DNA of 64,000 nucleotides from Persephonella atlantica (GTDB taxonomy: Bacteria; Aquificota; Aquificia; Aquificales; Hydrogenothermaceae), in contig NZ_JAACYA010000001.1 of NCBI RefSeq assembly GCF_016617615.1, forward strand, positions 434,001 to 498,000. The letters run 5' to 3'. The translations under genes and the position numbers were made by a program. Of this stretch, positions 46,429 through 57,161 are shown piece by piece. The notes under the pieces are model-generated. The model was not told the origin of the DNA and searched no databases. It worked only from the letters and a program-made list of their open reading frames with translations. Each line of letters opens with the position of its first letter. The first letter of the stretch is position 1.

Positions 46429-47967
46429 TTGAAAACAGAGCTGAAGTGGAAACTGATTGGAGTATTTGCCATTTTAGTTGCGTCTATATACTTTGTAATC
46501 TCAAAACCTATAAAACTTGGACTTGACCTTCAAGGAGGGATGAGTATCATCCTTGAGGTTGATGTTGAGCACGTTATAAAAACACAGTATAAACAGCTGG
46601 CACAGGATATTAGAAAAAAACTGAAAGAAAACAATATTGACGTCCTCAGTCTAAAGGTTTCAGAAGAAAAGTTAATCATCTCTCTCCTTGACCCAACTTT
46701 AAATGAAAAAGCATACAAAGTTATCAAAGATAACTTTCCTCAAGTAGATGTTCAGATTTCTGATGGTATTCTGAATGCGTCTTTTTCCCAGTGGGAACTA
46801 AACAGAATCAAAAAACTCACTGTACAGCAGGCTGTTGAAACAATAAGGAACAGGATAGATGAGTTTGGGAAACTGAACGCCAATGTTTCAAAGCTTGGTG
46901 AGAGAAGAATATTAGTTGAAATACCCGGGGTCGTTGACCCAGATAGAGCAAAAGCCATCATAGGAAGAACAGCCCAATTAGAGCTTCTTGAAGTCGTTGA
47001 CTCTGCTTATTCTAAAGAAGAGCTTCTAAAAAGATACCCAGAAGGAATCCCTGAAGGAACAAAGATATTAGAGGGAATTCCTGAAGAGATTAATGGACAA
47101 AAGGTAAAAGAATGGTTTTTGGTAAAAGATACACCTATTGTTACCGGTTCACAGCTTAAAGATGCAAGAGCTTCTGTTGATTCAAGGGGAAAACCTGCAG
47201 TCAACTTTGAACTGACAGATGAAGGAGCTTCCATATTTGGAGAGGCAACAGCAAAACTTATAGGCAAAAGAATAGCAATCGTTTTAGATAATAAAGTTGT
47301 GTCTGCTCCTGTGGTAAGGTCAAGAATATCAAAATCTGGACAGATTACAGGGGATTTCACTCCTGAAGAAGCTGCAGACCTTGCTGTTGTTCTGAGAGCT
47401 GGAGCACTGCCTGCACCTGTTCACATATTAGAAGAGAGGGTGATAGGACCTACACTTGGTAAAGACTCTATAGACAAAACGCTAAAGGCTGGGATTGCAG
47501 CACTTATTTTAGTTGGACTATTTATGATTTGGCGTTATGCCATATCAGGTTTTATATCTGTTGTGGCATTACTTTTTAACGGTCTTTTGATATGGGCTAC
47601 GATAGTGTTTTTAGATATTACCCTAACACTTCCGGGTATAGCAGGTATTATTCTTAACATTGGTATGGCTGTCGATGCCAACGTGATTATTTTTGAGAGA
47701 ATAAAAGAAGAGTTAAAAAGAGGTAGGACGCTGAGAGTATCTGTTGAAGAAGGTTTCAAAAGAGCATGGGATGCCATATTAGATGCCCAGATAACAACAT
47801 TGATAGCAGCCTTTGTTTTGTTCCAGTTTGGAACTGGTCCACTGAAAGGATTTGCTGCAACACTATCTATAGGAACAGTTACTTCCATATTTACAGCTTT
47901 ATTTGTTACAAAACTGTTCCTTGACATCATTTTAGGCGGTAAAAAATCATTAAAATACGCATTTTAA
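46429..47967 (+). CDS. secD: Protein translocase subunit SecD
   Basis: SecD (512 residues) assists Sec export using the proton gradient. The first membrane helix (about 9-26) is followed by LGLDLQGGMSIILEVD, a large periplasmic domain (about 50-340), and five C-terminal helices with TLPGIAGIILNIGMAVDANV and the IFERIKEELKRG loop. The start is a TTG with AAGGGG 8 nt upstream. A TATAAT lies at 46388-46393. secF follows after 11 nt. Confidence 0.96.
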   Translation: MKTELKWKLIGVFAILVASIYFVISKPIKLGLDLQGGMSIILEVDVEHVIKTQYKQLAQDIRKKLKENNIDVLSLKVSEEKLIISLLDPTLNEKAYKVIKDNFPQVDVQISDGILNASFSQWELNRIKKLTVQQAVETIRNRIDEFGKLNANVSKLGERRILVEIPGVVDPDRAKAIIGRTAQLELLEVVDSAYSKEELLKRYPEGIPEGTKILEGIPEEINGQKVKEWFLVKDTPIVTGSQLKDARASVDSRGKPAVNFELTDEGASIFGEATAKLIGKRIAIVLDNKVVSAPVVRSRISKSGQITGDFTPEEAADLAVVLRAGALPAPVHILEERVIGPTLGKDSIDKTLKAGIAALILVGLFMIWRYAISGFISVVALLFNGLLIWATIVFLDITLTLPGIAGIILNIGMAVDANVIIFERIKEELKRGRTLRVSVEEGFKRAWDAILDAQITTLIAAFVLFQFGTGPLKGFAATLSIGTVTSIFTALFVTKLFLDIILGGKKSLKYAF

Positions 47968-47978
47968 GAGGTAGATAG

Positions 47979-48911
47979 ATGAGAAACTTTTTAGATAAAA
48001 CTCCAAATATAGATTTTTTAAAGATAAAAAAACAAGGATACATAGTATCAACCCTTTTAGTGATTGCAAGTTTAGTGATTATATTCACAAAAGGTTTTAA
48101 CTTGGGACTGGACTTTACTGGAGGAACATCAATACAGGTAAAGTTTGCCAACAGAGTTGATATATCCCAGATAAGGGCAGCCTTGAGGCTGGTAAATCTT
48201 CAGGATTCTATGATACAGGAGATAGGGACAGAAAAGGTTGAATATGAGATAAGGGTTTCGCTGAAAAAAGGTAAATCTTCAGAGATTGTCCAGAAAGTTA
48301 AAAAAGCCCTAAAGGAAAAGTTTGGAGACAGATTTGAAATCAGGAAGATAGACTACATTGGGGCTGTCGTTGGTGAGGAACTGAGAAAAGCCAGCGTCTA
48401 CTCTATTGTTGCCGTTTTAGTGGCTATACTGCTTTATGTTGGGTACAGGTTTGAACCTGTATTTGCTATAGGAGCGGTTATTCCTCTATTCCACGATGCA
48501 ATCATAACCCTTGGCATATTTGCCCTTATAGGAGAAGAGGTAAACCTTGCGGTTATAGCTGCAATACTGACAGTTTTAGGTTATTCACTGAATGACACGA
48601 TAATAATATTTGACAGGATAAGGGAAAACATAAAGCTTAGAGGAAAGAAAAACCTCCTTCAGCTTGTTAACCAGAGCATTAACGAAAACCTGTCAAGAAC
48701 TATCATAACATCTGGGACAACGCTGTTTTCTGTTCTTGCCCTGTACCTGTTTGGAGGTGAATCTCTGAAAGGATTTGCCCTCGCACTGCTTATAGGAATA
48801 ATATTTGGGACATACTCATCCATATACGTTGCCTCACCACTGGTTGTAGATCTGGACAGGTTTTTCAGGAAAAAAACAGCAGGAGAAGGAAAAACATCAA
48901 AAGCTGCTTAA
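47979..48911 (+). CDS. secF: Protein translocase subunit SecF
   Basis: SecF (310 residues) pairs with SecD. It has the N-terminal helix and GFNLGLDFTGGTSIQVKF, a shorter periplasmic domain (about 55-130), and membrane helices with YVGYRFEPVFAIGAVIPLFH, TVLGYSLNDTIIIFDRIREN and NENLSRTIITSGTTL. AAGAGG precedes the ATG. The gene converges on feoB with 4 nt of overlap. Confidence 0.96.
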   Translation: MRNFLDKTPNIDFLKIKKQGYIVSTLLVIASLVIIFTKGFNLGLDFTGGTSIQVKFANRVDISQIRAALRLVNLQDSMIQEIGTEKVEYEIRVSLKKGKSSEIVQKVKKALKEKFGDRFEIRKIDYIGAVVGEELRKASVYSIVAVLVAILLYVGYRFEPVFAIGAVIPLFHDAIITLGIFALIGEEVNLAVIAAILTVLGYSLNDTIIIFDRIRENIKLRGKKNLLQLVNQSINENLSRTIITSGTTLFSVLALYLFGGESLKGFALALLIGIIFGTYSSIYVASPLVVDLDRFFRKKTAGEGKTSKAA

Positions 48912-51073
48912 AAAAATATCTTTCCTATGTGATAAACAGTAAAAGAAACAATCCACGCAGAGGTAAAACTGATAACAACAGATATTCCTGCCCACTTCCA
49001 GCTGCCAAGCTCTTGCTTTATGGCAAACACTGTTGCCATACAGGGAGTGTAAAGGAGTAAAAATACAAGAAAAGAAAACGCTGTAAGAGGTGTAAAGGCA
49101 TTCTTCACTGTGTCAAGCAGTGTTTTTTCAAACTCTTCCTCCTCTTCACCGCCAGCTAAATCTATTCCAAATATGCTGAGGAGTTTCTTTCCTGCTTCAA
49201 CATTAGCCTGCAAAAATCCCGTTCCCATCTGGACAAGCTTTTCTTTTATGTCTATTTTTTCTTCTTCTGTTTCCTGAATAACTTCTCCTGCATATATATT
49301 TCCCATAGTGGCTATAACAACTTCCTTTGCAACAAACCCTGACATCAATGCCCCTGCTGCCTGCCAGTTTCCAAAACCAAGAGGTTCAAAAACAGGAGCT
49401 ATTGCTTTACTGATATGTCCAAAAACAGAGTCTTCTGTTTTTTTAACGCCTACAGGAAAATGAAGTAAAAACCATATAACAACAGAGGTGGCGAGAATAA
49501 ATGTCCCTGCCTCGTACAGAAAAGCCCTTGTTTTTATCCATGCATTTCTGAGGATGAATCTCATCGTTGGAAGTCTGTAAGGAGGAAGCTCTAAAATAAA
49601 TGGGAGAGATTGGGATTTAAAGTACGTTTTCTGAAGAATAAAAGCTATAATAACAGCAACAGCAATACCAAGAAGATAAAGAGACATTATGACTGCCGTT
49701 TTGTGCTGTGTAAAGAATATAGTAACAAAAAATGCATAAACAGTAAGCCGTGCTCCACAGGACATGAAAGGAATCATCAATACAGTCAGTATTTTTTCCT
49801 TTGGATTTTCAAGGGTTCTGGTTGCATAAACAGCAGGAACATTACATCCAAAACCAATAATCATAGGAATAAAAGATTTCCCGCTCAATCCCAGCACAGA
49901 CATAAATCTATCCATCAGAAATGCAGCCCGTGCCATATATCCACTTCCTTCTAAAAAAGCCATAAACACGTACAGGAAAAACAGAACAGGAACAAAAACC
50001 AGTACAAAGCCAACTCCTCCGATAATACCTTCAGACACAAAAGACTGGAGCCATTCAGATGCCCCCAAGGAAGAAAGCAGCTGTGCTGTCAAAGGCGCAA
50101 TGAAAGAGCTTAATGTTTCGTCTAACCAGTCCACATAAGGGGAAGAAAGCTCAAAGGTAAACTCAAACAAAATCCACATAAGCAGGAAAAATATCGGCAG
50201 TCCAAACAGTTTGTGGAGAAAAACCTTGTCCAGTAAAAAGGTTATATCAACAGACTTTACAACATGTTTTTTGACAACCTGTTCGTATATACTGATTATG
50301 ATTGAGTATCTCTCTTCCACTATAAATGTTACAGGATCTTTGTGGTAAAGCTTCTCTATCTCTTTTCTTACGTTCTGTACGTACTTTTGTATATCTTCAC
50401 TTAGAGACAGGTCAATAAATGATGTATTTCCTTCAATAAGTGAAAGGGCTAAATATCTCGCTGGATACAGGTCTAACAGAATAGGTTGCACCTCTTTTAT
50501 TTTGTCTATAAGTCCCTTTATATGCTCTTCAACCTGGTCTTCAAAATGGAGAACACATTTAGGCTTTTCTTTCCTCTCATATATCTCAATAACAGCATCT
50601 AACAGCTCTTTAATTCCTTCTTCTTTTACAGCTGAAGTTGGAACGGCTCTTATGCACAGCAGTTTTTCTAACTTTTCAACATCTATATCAATACCTTTTG
50701 ATTTTGCTTCATCCCACATATTCAGTGCAACAACTAAAGGAGCTTCAAGTTCAAGCAGCTGCACTGTAAGATAAAGGTTTCTCTCTAAATTGGTAGAATC
50801 AACAACATCAATAACAACATCAGGCTTTTCTTTTATCAGAAACTCAACGGCAATCTTTTCCTCTGCTGTGTCGTTGCTGAGGCTGTAAGTTCCCGGCAGG
50901 TCTATAAGATGGATTTCATAATCTCTATATTTAAAACGGGCTTCCTTTTTCTCTAACGTAACACCCGGCCAGTTTCCAACGTGGAGATTTGTTCCTGCTA
51001 TTGCATTTATAAGTGTGGTTTTTCCGGTGTTGGGATTTCCTGCAACGGCAACTTTTATAATCTTATCTGCCAT
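48908..51073 (-). CDS. feoB: Ferrous iron transporter FeoB
   Basis: FeoB (721 residues) imports Fe(II). Its N-terminal GTPase has G1 GNPNTGKTTLINA, G3 DLPGTYSLS and the ALNMWDEAKSKG G4 motif, followed by a helical linker, and the membrane part contains the paired gate motifs MIIGFGCNVPAVYATRTLEN and TPLTAFSFLVFLLLYTPCMA. It begins inside the last 11 nt of feoA, so the two are coupled. The C-terminal part includes an acidic EEEEEFEKT loop. No feoC is seen. Confidence 0.96.
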   Translation of the reverse strand: MADKIIKVAVAGNPNTGKTTLINAIAGTNLHVGNWPGVTLEKKEARFKYRDYEIHLIDLPGTYSLSNDTAEEKIAVEFLIKEKPDVVIDVVDSTNLERNLYLTVQLLELEAPLVVALNMWDEAKSKGIDIDVEKLEKLLCIRAVPTSAVKEEGIKELLDAVIEIYERKEKPKCVLHFEDQVEEHIKGLIDKIKEVQPILLDLYPARYLALSLIEGNTSFIDLSLSEDIQKYVQNVRKEIEKLYHKDPVTFIVEERYSIIISIYEQVVKKHVVKSVDITFLLDKVFLHKLFGLPIFFLLMWILFEFTFELSSPYVDWLDETLSSFIAPLTAQLLSSLGASEWLQSFVSEGIIGGVGFVLVFVPVLFFLYVFMAFLEGSGYMARAAFLMDRFMSVLGLSGKSFIPMIIGFGCNVPAVYATRTLENPKEKILTVLMIPFMSCGARLTVYAFFVTIFFTQHKTAVIMSLYLLGIAVAVIIAFILQKTYFKSQSLPFILELPPYRLPTMRFILRNAWIKTRAFLYEAGTFILATSVVIWFLLHFPVGVKKTEDSVFGHISKAIAPVFEPLGFGNWQAAGALMSGFVAKEVVIATMGNIYAGEVIQETEEEKIDIKEKLVQMGTGFLQANVEAGKKLLSIFGIDLAGGEEEEEFEKTLLDTVKNAFTPLTAFSFLVFLLLYTPCMATVFAIKQELGSWKWAGISVVISFTSAWIVSFTVYHIGKIFF

Positions 51074-51305
51074 TTTTTTCCTCTACCTCAATATTTTCAG
51101 CTTCAGACCTTCTCAGTGCCAGACAGTAATCTTTCACTTTTATCTTTACAGGACCACCAAAAGGGGCATCCTGAACAATCTCTATCTCCTGACCGGGAAA
51201 TAAGCCAAGCTCAAGCAGTTTCCTTTTCATATGTGGAGGGAATTTCAGGCTACATATCCTGTATCTCTTTCCTTTTTCTGCTTCAGATAGTTTCATCTTT
51301 TCCAT
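51063..51305 (-). CDS. feoA: FeoA family protein
   Basis: FeoA (80 residues) is an SH3-like cytosolic partner of FeoB. Stretches RICSLKFPPHMKRKLLELGL, FPGQEIEIVQDAPFGGPVKI and ALRRSEAENIEVEE are typical, the last being the family-ending beta motif. It precedes and overlaps feoB. Upstream (51338-51343) the minus strand has a TATAAT, with no clear -35; I could not find a convincing Fur box in the AT-rich leader. Confidence 0.93.
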   Translation of the reverse strand: MEKMKLSEAEKGKRYRICSLKFPPHMKRKLLELGLFPGQEIEIVQDAPFGGPVKIKVKDYCLALRRSEAENIEVEEKNGR

Positions 51306-51388
51306 CCTGTTTTAATTTTAATTTATATTCAATCTCAATTATATGATATACAGATAACCTAAATCATAACCAAAATCAATGACCTTAA

Positions 51389-52069
51389 TCAACGGCCAAG
51401 TAAAACACTGGTAAAGAAAAAGTAAGGGGGGAGTATAACATAGTTTAAAATCCCTACCATAAGAAGCAGAATAACAATAAAAAATCCCCACTGTTCTAAA
51501 GGCTCCAGTTTTTGCTCCATATGGGGAGGCAAGAAACTCATCAAAATCCTTCCTCCATCTAATGGAGGTATAGGCAGTAGGTTAAAAATAGCAAGAATAA
51601 CATTGATACTGACAGAGTACTGGAAAAATATAAGTAAAGGGGTTATCACGCTGTCTATAAACCCTCTTCCAAGGGTAGAATCTATAGCAATAAGTACCTG
51701 TGAGCTGGATAAGAGCTGATAAAAAACTCCAAAAAAGACAGCTGCTGTAAAGTTTATGCCGGGACCTGCAAATGCTGTAACAGCCATACCTTTCCGATAG
51801 CCTAACTTCCTGAAATTCATAGCGTTAATAGGAACAGGTTTTGCCCATCCAAATAAAATAGGGGCTTTGAGTATGATAAGCAGAGCAGGAAGTATTATAG
51901 AACCTAAAGGGTCTATGTGAGGAATAGGGTTAAAGGTGAGTCTACCTGCCAGTTTTGGAGTAGGGTCTCCAAGCCTATATGCAACAATGCCATGCCCCAG
52001 CTCATGAATAATAACAGCAAACAACAGAGCAGGTATCATAAAGATAAGATTTATTATGTTAAAGTCCAT
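51389..52069 (-). CDS. Site-2 protease-like M50 family membrane metalloprotease
   Basis: The 226-residue protein has the zinc motif HELGHG in its first membrane helix (residues 22-27) and the third ligand motif NLLPIPPLDGGRIL in a later one. About six hydrophobic segments are present and there is no PDZ or CBS domain, so it is of the compact M50 type (FtsH-independent site-2 protease-like, often annotated YwhC-like). Substrate is unknown. It is followed by a separate FeoAB transcription unit. Confidence 0.92.
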   Translation of the reverse strand: MDFNIINLIFMIPALLFAVIIHELGHGIVAYRLGDPTPKLAGRLTFNPIPHIDPLGSIILPALLIILKAPILFGWAKPVPINAMNFRKLGYRKGMAVTAFAGPGINFTAAVFFGVFYQLLSSSQVLIAIDSTLGRGFIDSVITPLLIFFQYSVSINVILAIFNLLPIPPLDGGRILMSFLPPHMEQKLEPLEQWGFFIVILLLMVGILNYVILPPYFFFTSVLLGR

Positions 52070-52175
52070 CTTTTACTCCATCTAAATTTTTAATTTCAAT
52101 ACATATTTTCCAACGAAAACAGAAAGTTATCAAGAAAATGTTTGAAATCACTACATCAGGATATAAAATACAGAT

Positions 52176-53480
52176 ATGGATATTAAAACAGTTTTGCATA
52201 TAACAGAAGGAAAGGCAGACAGTTTTGTAAACAAAAAAATAAAAACCTTCCATATTGACAGCAGGAAGATATCTGAGGGAGACTTCTTTGTTCCCCTGAA
52301 GGGAGAAAAACATGACGGACACGACTTTATACCTGATGCTGTCAAAAGGGGAGCCTCAGGATTTTTCACAGAAAAACCTACCACATACCCAAACGGCATC
52401 TTAGTTGAAAACAGCCTCAAAGCCCTGACACAGGTAGGAAGATTCAAGAGAAAGCAGTTAAAAACTGCAGTCGGAATAACCGGAACAGCAGGAAAAACAA
52501 CAACAAAGGAGCTTTTAAAATTTATTCTCTCTGATTTTTTTCCTATATATGCAACAGAGGGAAACCTTAATAACGAGATAGGACTGCCACTAACACTTGC
52601 TAACATTCCTGAAAGGGCTGAAGTAGGCATATTTGAAATGGGAGCTGGGAAGATAGGAGATATAAGACATCTTGTTAATATAGCCCAGCCCCAGATAAGA
52701 ATACTTACAGCCATAGGACACGGCCATACAGAAAAATTTGGCAGTTTGGAAAATGTGATAAAAGGTAAAGGAGAAATATTTGAAGGTGGAGAAGTATGTA
52801 TTCTTCCTTACAGTCTGTTAAAGCACTACAGACTAAAAAATTTTGTTACCTTTGGCACAGAGGAAAATGCAGACATAAAAGTTATATCTGTAAAGATAAC
52901 AGAAAGGGGAACAGAAGGCATTTTATCTGTAAAAAATCATTCTTTTAACATTTTTATACCTGTTTACAGCAAAGCCTTATTTCACAATTTGGGAGCTGTT
53001 TTTGGAGTGTTAGAATACATGGAGATTTCCCTGCAAAAAGCAATAGAAAAACTGTCTGACTTTTCTCTGCCTGAAGGAAGAGGTAAGATAATGCAGATAG
53101 GGGATTTTACAATTATTGACGACACTTACAATGCCAATCCCCTTTCTGTGGAAAATGCTATTTACACATTGTCAGCTATTCCTAAATACAGAATTATAGT
53201 ACTAGGAGATATGTTGGAGCTTGGCAGATACTCACAACATCTACACCATAAAATTGGAAAACTGATAGGAAAATCCCAGATAGATACAGCAGTCTTTTAT
53301 GGAAAAGAGATGAAAAATGCCTACGAAGAGGCATCAAAAAAAGTGAGGAGTTTTTACTTTAAATCAAAGGATGAGGTTGTGGAATTTCTATACAGGGAAA
53401 GGGAGAAAAAACCTGTTATTCTTATAAAAGGCTCACGGGGCATGAAAATGGAAGAGATTATCCACAGACTAAAATGTTAA
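52176..53480 (+). CDS. murF: UDP-N-acetylmuramoyl-tripeptide--D-alanyl-D-alanine ligase
   Basis: MurF (434 residues) adds D-Ala-D-Ala to the peptidoglycan precursor. Domains are an N-terminal UDP-binding part with FHIDSRKISEGDFFVPLKGE, a central ATPase with GITGTAGKTTTKELLKF and NLNNEIGLPLTLAN, and a C-terminal domain with DDTYNANPLSVENAI and RIIVLGDMLELG. Length is normal. The alanine racemase for its D-Ala supply lies at 61174-62280. Confidence 0.95.
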   Translation: MDIKTVLHITEGKADSFVNKKIKTFHIDSRKISEGDFFVPLKGEKHDGHDFIPDAVKRGASGFFTEKPTTYPNGILVENSLKALTQVGRFKRKQLKTAVGITGTAGKTTTKELLKFILSDFFPIYATEGNLNNEIGLPLTLANIPERAEVGIFEMGAGKIGDIRHLVNIAQPQIRILTAIGHGHTEKFGSLENVIKGKGEIFEGGEVCILPYSLLKHYRLKNFVTFGTEENADIKVISVKITERGTEGILSVKNHSFNIFIPVYSKALFHNLGAVFGVLEYMEISLQKAIEKLSDFSLPEGRGKIMQIGDFTIIDDTYNANPLSVENAIYTLSAIPKYRIIVLGDMLELGRYSQHLHHKIGKLIGKSQIDTAVFYGKEMKNAYEEASKKVRSFYFKSKDEVVEFLYREREKKPVILIKGSRGMKMEEIIHRLKC

Positions 53481-53514
53481 AATAATAACCGTAAAAAATA
53501 TATGGAGGAAGTAA

Positions 53515-54520
<1,006 letters not shown>

Positions 54521-54522
<2 letters not shown>

Positions 54523-54544
54523 AAAAAGGGGCTTTTGCCCCTTA
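54521..54544 (-). terminator. Rho-independent terminator after trpS
   Basis: On the minus strand an AAGGGGC/GCCCCTT stem with an AAAA loop is followed by a run of T residues (complement of 54521-54527). The stem starts in the trpS stop codon. On the plus strand the same stem follows gap closely but lacks a good T-run, so it works mainly for trpS. Confidence 0.75.
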
Positions 54545-55795
54545 AAACTGCCACAGTTTCATTGCTTTTCTCACTTCTGACATGGTTTCTGATGCTACTG
54601 CCCTTGCTTTTTCTGTTCCTTCTTCAAAAATCTTTTCGTATCTGTGTATGTCAGCTTCTATCTCTTTTCTTCTCTCCCTTATAGGCTGAAGAAAATTGTT
54701 CAGACTTTCTGCAAGTATCTTTTTACATTCAACACATCCAATCTCTGCATTTCTGCATTTTGCATTAATTTCTGACACTGTCTGGCTGTCTGTAAAAATT
54801 GTGTGATAATCAAAAACTATGCATACTTCAGGATTTCCCGGGTCTGTTTTTCTCACCCTCTGAGGGTCTGTTTTCATCTGTAGAACTTTGCTGTTTACAG
54901 TCTCTTCATCATCAGAGAGATATATAGCATTGTTGTAAGATTTTGACATCTTTCTGCCGTCAATTCCCGGTAGTTTTGCCTCCTCTGTCAGCAACGCCTG
55001 AGGTTCAGGAAAAACAGGCTCGTATAAATTATTAAACCTTCTTGCTATTTCCCTTGTTAGCTCAATATGAGGGAGCTGGTCTTCACCAACAGGAACAGTA
55101 TCAGCTTTATATATCAGTATGTCGGCAGCCTGAAGAACCGGGTACGCAAGAAATCCTACTGTATCTATATCTTTCCCCACATCTCCCTCTTCTAAATTTT
55201 TTACTACTTCCTGTGCAATCTTTTTCTGTATTCCAAACTTTATAAGAACATCTTTAAATCCTTTAAAATCTATTCCCTTCTGATTATAAAAAGCCTTGTG
55301 AAAAGCTTCTCTCAGATAATCTTCAAATATTTTTGATTTCTGTTTGCCTGTTGATTTTTCTAAAGCCTCCTCATAAGGCTGAGGGGGAGGGGTCTGGATT
55401 ATCTTTATCTGCTTTCCAGCAAGGAAATCCCTCAGATACTGGTAGTAGAGGTTAAATTTCAGGTCTTTGTAGGAAGGATTCAGCTCCAACCAGCTTTTTG
55501 GAGTTATCATGGAAAAGAGCAGTGATAGTTCTGCGTGTTCTTTCACACCAGACTGGATAAACAGTGTGGCTTTTTCCGGGTCTATACCACAGGAAAGCCA
55601 GTCTATAATCATCTGTCTGATGTTTTCCTTTAAACTGTCTGTCTCTTTATACTTATTTGTCAGTGCATGCCAGTCTGCTATAAAAAATTTACACTGGTGC
55701 TCTTCCTGAAGTTTCAGCCAGTTTTTTATCACTCCCAAGTAATGCCCAAGATGAAGTCTTCCTGTTGGCCTCATTCCAGACAGAACCTTTTTCAT
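54542..55795 (-). CDS. trpS: Tryptophanyl-tRNA synthetase with cysteine cluster and large insertion
   Basis: The 417-residue TrpRS is far longer than the usual 330. Class I motifs are HLGH (15-18) and KMSKS (282-286), and GYPVLQAADIL-type sequence appears as AYPVLQAADILIYKA. Between NPSYKD and that motif lies an insertion of about 100 residues (110-212). Cys325, Cys347, Cys354 and Cys357 make a C-x21-C-x6-C-x2-C pattern, very like the [4Fe-4S] site of Thermotoga maritima TrpRS (C-x22-C-x6-C-x2-C from memory). The start is ATG 55795 with AGGAGG 7 nt upstream; a frame 24 nt longer runs through that ribosome site. Confidence 0.93.
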   Translation of the reverse strand: MKKVLSGMRPTGRLHLGHYLGVIKNWLKLQEEHQCKFFIADWHALTNKYKETDSLKENIRQMIIDWLSCGIDPEKATLFIQSGVKEHAELSLLFSMITPKSWLELNPSYKDLKFNLYYQYLRDFLAGKQIKIIQTPPPQPYEEALEKSTGKQKSKIFEDYLREAFHKAFYNQKGIDFKGFKDVLIKFGIQKKIAQEVVKNLEEGDVGKDIDTVGFLAYPVLQAADILIYKADTVPVGEDQLPHIELTREIARRFNNLYEPVFPEPQALLTEEAKLPGIDGRKMSKSYNNAIYLSDDEETVNSKVLQMKTDPQRVRKTDPGNPEVCIVFDYHTIFTDSQTVSEINAKCRNAEIGCVECKKILAESLNNFLQPIRERRKEIEADIHRYEKIFEEGTEKARAVASETMSEVRKAMKLWQF

Positions 55796-55865
55796 TACAA
55801 ACCTCCTTCTTTTTAGCACGATAAAAAATTATAATACATGAATAAACGTAACTTTCAGGTGGGAA

Positions 55866-57161
55866 ATGATGAAAATATGTATCGTTGGAGCTGGTGTTGT
55901 AGGTAGTTATCTCGCTCAAAAACTGTCTCAGGAGGGATACGACGTTGCAATAATAGACAAAGACAGGAAAAAGATTGAAGAAATTCAGTCTCAGATTGAT
56001 GTTGCAGCATATAGTTGCGATGCCTTTGATGAAGAATGTATAGGACAGCTCAGAGACTACGACCTTTTTATCGTTGCAACGAATAAAGATGAGATTAACC
56101 TCTCTGTTGCACTAATGCTGAAAGCTATTTACGGCAAAGATAAAGTAATTGTCAGAGTAGATAAGGACATACTTTCTAAACGCGAGATTGAAACTTTTTT
56201 GGGAGTTGAAATAGTAAATACATTCAACGAGATTTTTAAAAATGTAGAAACATTTATACATTATCCATTCATAACTTCAATTAATGAATTAGAAACAGGA
56301 AAATTTGTTATATTCAGCTACACTGTAAAGAGACCAGATTTTCTTTCAAACACAAAGATTTCTGACCTGAAGGAAATCAGAGACAGAATTCCATTTACTG
56401 TCGTTTTAATAGAAAGAGATGGAAAACCATACCTGCCTTCAGGTAATAAAGTTCTGTTAGAAGGGGATACTGTTTACATTCTGACAGAAAGGGAAACTCT
56501 AAATGAACTGATAAAAGCATTGAACATTCAGATAAAACCTGTAAAAACCATAACCTTCCTTGGTATGTCAAGAATTGGTATAAGCATACTGAAAAAGATT
56601 TATGGTAGAGGACTGAGCATAAAGGTTATTGAAGAGGATATTCAGTTGTGTGAAAGTATAGCATCCCAGTTTCCCGATGTTATGGTTTTGAACGGAAAGA
56701 TAACAGACAAACACCTTTTAGAAAGTGAGCAGGTTGGTGGTAGCGACATTATAATAAGCAGTAGTTATAGGGAGGATAATATACTATCCTGCATACTGGT
56801 TAAAAAACTTGGTGCAAAAAAGGTTATTGCCATCATAGAAAATCCAGAATATGAGGAAATAGCCCAGTCACTTGGTATAGATATACCCATTGTTTCGAGA
56901 AAAATGATAGCAAGGAAGGTTTACAAGAGAATTAAGCACAGGGGATTTATTGACATATTTGAGCTGAAAGAAAATATAAGGATTTATGAACTGCCTGTTA
57001 GTGAAGAGATAGAAGACAGGAAAGTATCGGAGATATCTACAGGAAAATTTGTTATATTAGGTGTTGTTAGGGATAATAAAATGAAGATGGTTTCTGGAGA
57101 GTTTCTACTGAAAAAAGGAGATAAACTAATTGTTTTAGAGATAGAAGAAACTGAAGAATGA
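55866..57161 (+). CDS. trkA: Trk potassium uptake regulatory protein TrkA
   Basis: The 431-residue protein has two RCK units: an N-terminal Rossmann domain KICIVGAGVVGSYLAQKLS with FIVATNKDEINLSVALML, a TrkA_C domain (about 135-215), and a second Rossmann-like repeat (ITFLGMSRIGISILKKI) with another TrkA_C domain. It binds NAD(H) or ATP and gates TrkH from the cytosol. Two ATGs occur in a row (55866, 55869), with AGGTGGG in front. The trkH start overlaps its stop. Confidence 0.95.
   Translation: MMKICIVGAGVVGSYLAQKLSQEGYDVAIIDKDRKKIEEIQSQIDVAAYSCDAFDEECIGQLRDYDLFIVATNKDEINLSVALMLKAIYGKDKVIVRVDKDILSKREIETFLGVEIVNTFNEIFKNVETFIHYPFITSINELETGKFVIFSYTVKRPDFLSNTKISDLKEIRDRIPFTVVLIERDGKPYLPSGNKVLLEGDTVYILTERETLNELIKALNIQIKPVKTITFLGMSRIGISILKKIYGRGLSIKVIEEDIQLCESIASQFPDVMVLNGKITDKHLLESEQVGGSDIIISSSYREDNILSCILVKKLGAKKVIAIIENPEYEEIAQSLGIDIPIVSRKMIARKVYKRIKHRGFIDIFELKENIRIYELPVSEEIEDRKVSEISTGKFVILGVVRDNKMKMVSGEFLLKKGDKLIVLEIEETEE

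Noticed and set aside
51306-51388. Fur box ahead of feoAB
   Set aside because: The leader is AT-rich with a TATAAT, but no 19-bp dyad similar to a Fur site could be aligned.
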